The notes beneath the pieces are model-generated. The model saw only the letters and a program-made list of their open reading frames with translations, ran no database searches and was not told the origin of the DNA. Positions 57,441-64,000 of a stretch of DNA of 64,000 nucleotides are shown here, in pieces. Each line of letters begins with the position of its first letter. Position 1 is the first letter of the stretch. The stretch spans positions 15,271,699 to 15,335,698 of the forward strand of contig CP137683.1 in assembly GCA_037976565.1 (NCBI GenBank), written 5' to 3'. The DNA comes from Mesocentrotus franciscanus (Eukaryota > Echinodermata > Echinoidea > Camarodonta > Strongylocentrotidae). Made by a program: the position numbers and the translations under genes.

Positions 57441-58038
57441 TCTTAGGCCTTACGTAGTTTACGGCCGAGTTAGGGCTCTCACTCTCTGCACCTCCCCTCA
57501 CAACAGACTTGTTTTGTTTCCGGGCTTCTGACTGTCTACTCAATTGAACTGCTTTTGAGAGAGTTAGGTCTTCTCTAGACTGTAGTTGATCAGATAGGGA
57601 GTCATCAAGCATCCCAACTACAATTCTGTCTCTTATCAAGCCCTCCTTAAGTCTATCGTAGTCACAGTCCTCTGCTAGCCTGTACAAATCATTGATAAAT
57701 GTGTCCACACTTTCTCCCGGGCGTTGTGTTCGTTTGTTGAATTTTGCCCTTTCAACAATAATGTTTTTCCGTACATTGAAATACTTCTTCAATGTTGCGA
57801 TCACGTCATCATACTTTGCTGTCTCCTCTTTCACATTGAGAGACACGATAATATCATCGGCACATTCACCCATAGCATAGAGTAGCGTACTAACCTGCTC
57901 ACTGTCTGGCTTGGATGCGAGGCCCGATGCGACGCGATATCTCTCGAACCGCCGTGACCATTTTGGCCATTGTTCTGCTTGATTTAAGCCTGCAACTTTA
58001 TCAAAGCTTTCTGGCAATGGTAGACGAGAACTTTCCAT
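57397..58038 (-). pseudogene. gag: gag capsid region
   Basis: The ATG at 58038 (AACCATGG context), 31 bases from the LTR, begins MESSRLPLPESFDKVAGLNQ. The frame is open for 213 residues with retrotransposon gag (UBN2/RVT-gag type) features: WPKWSRRFERY, a central RTQRPGESVDTFINDLYRLA and LKEGLIRDRIVVG. The frame stops at 57397 just before the zinc knuckles, which continue one base further on (a +1 shift between ~57410 and 57440). This could be an indel or a programmed shift. It forms the structural particle. Confidence 0.85.
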
Positions 58039-58050
58039 GGTTCTTCACTT

Positions 58051-58068
58051 ATCCCACCGCTGCCACCA
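58051..58068 (-). promoter_or_regulatory. primer binding site, tRNA-Leu
   Basis: Immediately after the 5' LTR, the element strand reads TGGTGGCAGCGGTGGGAT. This is the exact complement of the last 18 bases (with CCA) of animal tRNA-Leu(AAG/TAG) as I know it, and would prime minus-strand cDNA synthesis. Agreement over 18 bases directly at the LTR edge makes this firm. Confidence 0.85.
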
Positions 58069-58209
58069 TGTAGTATTATTCAGACGACAAAAGGAGAATG
58101 GACACAAAAGGGTAGTACGATTTGGTTATGTTTTACTTTCACTTCGTGTCGTCGTTTCAACGTTGCCAATATATAGTCTTGTATAAAGACGTTATTAGAT
58201 ATTCCCACA
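58069..58209 (-). repeat. 5' LTR
   Basis: A 141-bp direct repeat, by my reading identical to 53699-53839. On the element strand it runs TGTGGGAATATC...AATACTACA. ATATATAG-type AT stretches in the middle could serve as a promoter. LTRs this short are unusual outside mag-like elements. Confidence 0.95.
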
Positions 58210-59016
58210 ACCAGCTGTCAACAAAAAATTATTTAAAGCTGAATTGACAATTCCTTTCAATTGCACAGTAATTTTTTTTTTTAATGAATTAAAGTAACAC
58301 ATAACAAAATAGATATTTGCCCAATATTTTCAGAAAATGTTTATAAGCTGAGTAAATGAAGCTCATAGTCCTGACTGTATGTACATGTATAACACACAAT
58401 AACACACAGTCTTACGGATGTGTGTGTAAATGTGCATTCTTTTCTTTTGATATTGTGTTCAGCAGGTTTTTTGTTCACTCATTTACATTCTGCTGGTCAA
58501 AAGAATTTTAAAAAATCTACTGAATGATAACCAATTCATACAAACTTTGAGCCAGTTTCTCCCACTATTCAAATTTTAGTACCAGATCACAAGATTAACT
58601 TTAACTGGTGAATTTTATGGCAAAATAAATAAATCTGTTCTGTTCTCTGCAAAGCAGATAAATATCATGGACTAAATTTGGAAAATTCCATCTTTTAAAA
58701 ATGGGATGTAAACACTTTTCAGTTATATTTAATTAATATTCATGTATGTACCAATACCAGATTAGAAATCGGAAGAGCTTTTTTTGTGTAGAATGAAACT
58801 ACATCTAATGCATATATGTTCATGTGTGTTTCTGTAAATGAAAGACTAAGATATTATGAAGTCAAACTTGTTGGCCAGAATCATGAATCCACAATAACGA
58901 ATAACATTGGGTTGTTCTTTTGTATATATCCAATAATCAATATTTATTAATGTTGCTTTAAAAGAGACATAAGTTAGGAGAGAATGAAACAGTTTCAAGA
59001 ATTATAATTAAAATTT

Positions 59017-59203
59017 TTGAGTGATTAATTTTTCGCGCTGAGCGACCCCAAAACATATTCGCTGGTTCAGAAATTCGCGTTGCACGCACTTCAGCACGTT
59101 CAAAACACGTATAAGAAGTCATACTTATATTTTTGCGAGTTCTAAAATTCGCGCTTGCCGATCTTAGCGCGAAATCCGTGAAAATTAATACTTTTACAGT
59201 ATA
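59017..59203. repeat. foldback element with CGCG-rich interior
   Basis: GATTAATTTTTCGCGCTGAG on the left pairs with GCGCGAAATCCGTGAAAATT on the right. CACGTTC and GTGCACG-type palindromes lie between. It stands out as a GC island in AT-rich DNA. Confidence 0.65.
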
Positions 59204-60147
59204 GCAAATATTTCTTACATAAAGATGGATTCTAAACTTGCCCCACCCTTCACTGATAAAATTCTTATATAAGTTGACATATGGATATTCTTTAAGACTT
59301 GTTGACTACTAAAAAGAAATTATCCGACAATAGATTCATTCATATTAACCATTGATTAATCAAAATTGAAGAATTAAAACAAAAAATAGAAATACATGTA
59401 ATTAAGTTGTACATAGACTTGTACAAAATTGTATATATATTGTATATGCTTGTAAATGAAAAATGTTTGTATATGCATAATACACATGTAGTTAATGTGC
59501 TTATCAAAAACACCTTTGAATGTTGTAAATATGTGTATGATACTTTTCAAATTTGTTGTACATGTACATTGTATCTTTATTACAAATAAAACATAATCTA
59601 AAAATGTACATTATCCTTATTTTGTTATTTGTGCATGCCCCTTAATTCTCTCTCCCATTTCAAGGAATATACATGCACACTGTATCATCTATTTTGAGCC
59701 AAACAGACATTAACTTTGTGATAAAGTAAATGAGTTATATAGCCTTGTGGCTCCAAACAGATGATACACATGTAAAAGGATATAGGTATCTCGGTATAAG
59801 CCAGTTCACAGTTGCAGTCTGAGCATGAGCAGATAAAGGTCATTGCAGACCAAATTGTGAAATACACGGAGACAAAACACTGGATACGTGCTCATGAAAG
59901 TTATGTAATCATTATTCATTTATGCACAAGCAGTGCACTCAATGATAAAAAGGTGAAACAAAGGCCATTTATGTAGCACCTCCATCACTGTAGGAGTGAT
60001 TATTTCAAAATGTACAAAGTGGGACCTCTTCATGTTGTGAAGATCTGTGGATATTCGGGGTCATTTGGGACATGCGCTAACCGTGAACTGGTCTATTATC
60101 ACACCCTTGGACAACGGCCATCCAGCAAAAATGACCCACTGGGTTAG

Positions 60148-60166
60148 AGAGAGAGAGAGAGAGAGG
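60148..60166. repeat. short (GA)n
   Basis: Nine GA units in otherwise plain intergenic sequence. Confidence 0.85.
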
Positions 60167-62194
60167 GGGAGTGATGGGCTGTTAAACATCTTTTTAATGC
60201 ATGAAGTCACATTCTCCTTTTATAGTTATTATTGAACTACTATAATCATGTCAATGTACATTTTTATCTAATTTCATGTTTTCTTGTATTTTACGGTAAA
60301 TATAACCATATTAGTCTCCGGACTTTTGCCACGTTCTTTTTTGTTTACAATAAAACCTAAATTGAATTGAATTGAATTGTGGGGAAGGGAGGCTTGCAGA
60401 TGATAGTACAAAGACAGTTTGCCATAGAATCTTTTTATTTCAATGAAATAGACCGGTTTACTAACATATTCAAATTTGATGCATACTTTTTAAACAAAGG
60501 TTGTTCTCGACGACCTAAAAGCTTGCCTGAGGCATCCCCAACATAACAACAAGTAATGTATGCAGACTGGGTTCCAAGTATTGTAGTTCATCCATTAATT
60601 ACGGGTAAATGGATAACTCGTCACTAGGTCCCCAGGAAAAAAACATCCATAAATTTGAATATGTTGGTACATCGGTCTATTGAATCAAGCAATTACTGAA
60701 AATCGAGCACAAAGGAAAGCCATTGGTTGGTTAGTCGTACTTTGATCTTTATTACAGTTAAATAAAACAACATGTGATAAATCAGGGAAGAGACAAAGAA
60801 TATTATATTTACAAAACATTTCTTAGAGACTGTATTACGCTAGCTACTCATAGTACATCATAGTACAATTTCCACACGTCCGCACTACCTGTTGCTCAAT
60901 ATTAAACACAAAAACTTGTCTTAAATTTGGCTACAACCATTCAAAAATGATGACAAAAACTGTAAGTTTTGGTAATACCAGTAATGATCACAAGATGGAA
61001 ATTTTCATCAAAATTTGAATGGCCAGATGCCCTGTTTTTGCAATTTTCTTTCAGACTTGTTTATCATTAAATGGCTATGCTCACTCATGCATAAATAGTA
61101 TGATTCCAATTGCATATCATCTTAAAGAGGATTACTGTAATTTGTTTATTTTGATATATGAAGGATATGTTAATTTGAAAATCTTAATCATAAATGGTGT
61201 CCACTTTCTTCTCTTTTTTTGCTGAGTGTATATGTAGTCAACCCTGCCTAGCCAAAATCCACTTTTTTGTATAGGACTTTATATACCACTTTTTCACTTC
61301 TCTTAAATAATCCTGACAATCCTGCGAAATGTGGAAAACAGTTTATAAAGACCAACTGCCTTTATTCACCTTTCAATTTTCCTTATGCACAAAATTTCTT
61401 AATTAATCCTGCCATATGAACGAGAAAAAATTGTGTGTAAAATCAGGTTCCCAATAGACTGCTTTAATTCCTTGTTCCCCTTGATTTGTCTTACTATATG
61501 TGACTGTAACATGAACAATATATAAAGGGACAAACTAACGCATGCTTGTCACATACTCGCATAAACCATCAAATTTCACACACCTCACACGATTAAAACA
61601 GTTCTCTAATTTCAATATTGTTTACAAAAACACATATAACTGCAATAATACCTTCTTTGCAAACTTCAAGAATGTTTAGATCAAAATGCTCTATCAAAAT
61701 TCTAGAACATGCTCAATTAAAAATTTCCTACATAAATGTATGTACCAAACACTCAACTAATGAAATTACCTTTGCTCAGAATTCTTTGGTGTACTCTATC
61801 ATACAGCTTCCACACAGGGGCATCACTAGATCATTTTGAACGGGGGGTGGGGGGGGGGTGTGATCAAACCAAATTTGCCAACAAGAACAAGGAACATGCA
61901 GAAAAAATGTGGGTAAACATGATTTAAAAAAAAAGAAGATTTGGCGACAGTCTATGACATTATCAAATTTGCAGACAAAATGTTTTTTATGTGTAATTGG
62001 GGGTTACACTCCACACCTAGCGACACTCCTGTTTCAGCACTGGCTAGAACTCAAGCTGCACTCATCCAAAAGTAACATGCACTGTACCTGTACCACATCA
62101 TTCTACATCAATACATCCCAAAACATATGAATGTACAGGGATTTTGCACATGAATGTTGTCAGAACATGGCCATCACTTTCCTTCCAGCTCTGA

Positions 62195-62282
62195 TTTCTC
62201 ATATAATGATATCTGTAAAGCGCTGAGAGATTTCACAGTTTTTCCTTTAAAGTGCTATACAAAATCCATATTATTATTTATA
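62195..62282 (+). mobile_element. L2/CR1-like 3' terminus
   Basis: GTAAAGCGCTGAGAGATTTC, then AAAGTGCTATACAAAATCC and (ATT)n form the standard 3' end of an L2/CR1-like retroposon or a SINE sharing that tail. No coding part is attached. Confidence 0.65.
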
Positions 62283-64000
62283 TAATTTCCTGTTAGTAAA
62301 ACAGTTTTACTTAACTGTCAAATTTGCATGCAGGTACCCTGTGCATATATACAAAGGGATATTCATATGGATGTCATCTTCCTTTAAATAATGAAATAAA
62401 TATGTAACATGCTTATGACTACTCAAACCCTTGTAGCACTGACTTAGAAAATCTAGATTTTCTCCAAATTTACTACATTTTATAAATACTAATCAATCTT
62501 CTGTGTAGAGTAATTAATATACATGTATATGCAAGGGAACAGACAATAAATTGTAATTTTGCAAAAACTCACAATGTTGGTAATTTTTACATTTTCAGGA
62601 ACCTACAGTATACATTTATAATCGACCAATATCCAATGTTTATTGCATAGATATTGACCTATTAATATTATTTAATAATATCTATTGCATAGACCTTCAC
62701 TTTGTGTTCCATACAGATATAATAATCCTCCTAATGGTCTCTTTTTTATGTTGATTAGGATGGGGCATACAATTAAAACCAAAACATATCTACAGTTTAA
62801 ATCATGTGATTAGGTTTATAATACAATCTCAACTATGATGTACTATACAATTATATTTGATTACTGTGTACATCAGAAATAACTTCAACATAATGCCATG
62901 CTTGGATTATTTTTTTGGTGATTAATAATGATGAATAAAATTCTACAAAGATTATTAAATACTTTTCAAAAGAAATTCATGAAATTGACAGAAAATATTT
63001 AACAACATGTAGTTTTCTAACCTGTAGTACTCACTGTTTAAGACAACTGCATGAAGAATAGTAATTAGATAATTGATTAATTACTACTGATAAATACTAA
63101 TAGAAGGTTACATTCAATCCTAAACATGAAACACATGCAAATAATTAAAAAGATCTTTCCAAGACTTTGTTACTAATATTTCTATTCTATAAATCCGAAA
63201 TAAGAGGTAGAGGAGATACTGTAAACACACTTCCAAAGAATTGATCTGGAAATGATAAAATACAGTTCTGAACATAAAGCCCAGTTTTGGGACAGCTATA
63301 ACTGTTATACCTCTAAATTCATTAAAATTTGATCTCAATGATTTTGATCAATGTGTGGTCTACTATATAATCTTAAAAGTAAAGACGTTTTTTTTCTTCT
63401 TGATTTTAATTAATATGTCTCCTTTAATACATGTATATCTGAACAAGTAAAAGCCATAGAAAGTTTAGTTTTCACAGGAAAAAGTTACATGTACAACTCT
63501 TTATAAAGTGTACAAGGATATAAACTAAATTGCCTAAAGGCAAAACTTCTTCATACAAGAAGAGTAATGTACCATGCTTGAAATCACAACTACAAAATGA
63601 TTATCATGTCTCGTCATTTCACAGAAAAAAAGAGTTGCTCTACGTTTACCTGTACATGAATGGTTGAAGGAAAAGAATCATCAAAATCACATGGCACTGT
63701 TATTTATGGCAAGAAATTTCTTTTTGAATCCGAGCTGTCTTTAGGAAATTTCCTAATTTATCAATAGCACCTTTTGACATAAACAATATTACATTTCAAA
63801 TAATTTTTAAATGTACTACAATCGTACATGTAGTACACCTGCAGGTTGTATACCAGTAAGCCTGTGTTATCTGAACTTTATGTGCATTACAATCATCATT
63901 CTTGACTTGCCGTCCTAGGCATCTTGTTCATGTCAATTTGCTAAAATATGTAAACCCTAAAACTATGGCACAACTCAAATCTATCCCACATGAGACAAAG

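Larger units (their letters stand above)
53699..58209 (-). mobile_element. complete Ty3/gypsy-type LTR retrotransposon
   Basis: Transcribed right to left. Seen: identical 141-bp direct LTRs (TG..CA ends), a 5-bp target duplication ACCAG at 53694-53698 and 58210-58214, a tRNA-Leu primer site next to the 5' LTR and a GGGGAGA purine tract next to the 3' LTR. Between them lie gag, protease, RT, RNase H and integrase in Ty3/gypsy order. The total is 4.5 kb. No envelope-like frame and no chromodomain are visible. The short LTRs and two CCHC knuckles recall the mag/SURL group, which is an inference. The frame is broken in about nine places (see the parts), so the copy as written is not competent. 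The element inserted into the second copy of a ~320-bp tandem duplication downstream of SPC25. Confidence 0.95.
58210..64000. other. intergenic, no gene seen
   Basis: AT-rich sequence with the foldback at 59017, a retroposon tail (TTGAA)n at 60360-60380 following AATAAAACC, an L2-like tail at 62195 and decayed CAACCCTGCCTAGCC-type pieces near 61240. Open frames are all short and AT-driven. Confidence 0.55.

Overview
This is a piece of an AT-rich animal genome. It has three spliced genes with GT-AG introns, very long introns, and non-coding DNA filled with small inverted-repeat transposons, microsatellites and scattered TACATGTACA palindromes. That texture is common in marine invertebrates. 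I favour a marine deuterostome such as an echinoderm, but nothing here fixes the species.

Layout. (1) Positions 1-30575, minus strand: an ARL5-type small GTPase. Four coding exons are visible (30525-30570, 17723-17783, 16239-16386, 1811-1894). The last ~65 codons lie beyond the left edge, and introns 1 and 3 exceed 12 kb. (2) 31-43 kb: intergenic, or 5' flank, made almost wholly of transposon copies, including a nested insertion at 31566-33428 and a hAT-like element at 35349-37084. (3) 43438-44791, plus strand: a two-exon gene for an unrecognised 280-residue acidic protein with a five-leucine zipper. (4) 45098-45810: the 3' end of a Penelope-like retroelement. (5) 49165-53176, plus strand: the kinetochore gene Spc25 in six coding exons, 238 residues. 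(6) 53699-58209, minus strand: a complete Ty3/gypsy-type retrotransposon with two identical 141-bp LTRs, a 5-bp target duplication and a tRNA-Leu primer site, but with several frameshifts. (7) 58.2-64 kb: no gene seen.

The repeats form recognisable families. They include two ~1.75-kb hAT-like elements filled with degenerate GTGCCCC repeats; at least two TTAA-flanked families; a TA-flanked family with three copies; a Harbinger-like element with TTA duplications; and about a dozen single foldback elements. There is also a composite tandem-repeat family present in opposite orientations near 3.5-8.3 kb and 39.7-40.7 kb.

The three genes look functionally unrelated: Golgi trafficking, an unknown coiled coil, and chromosome segregation. 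There is no operon-like logic. The most interesting structural points are the nested and same-site transposon insertions, the repeats lying 15-35 nt inside several introns just past the splice donors, and an apparently young LTR element with a broken reading frame.
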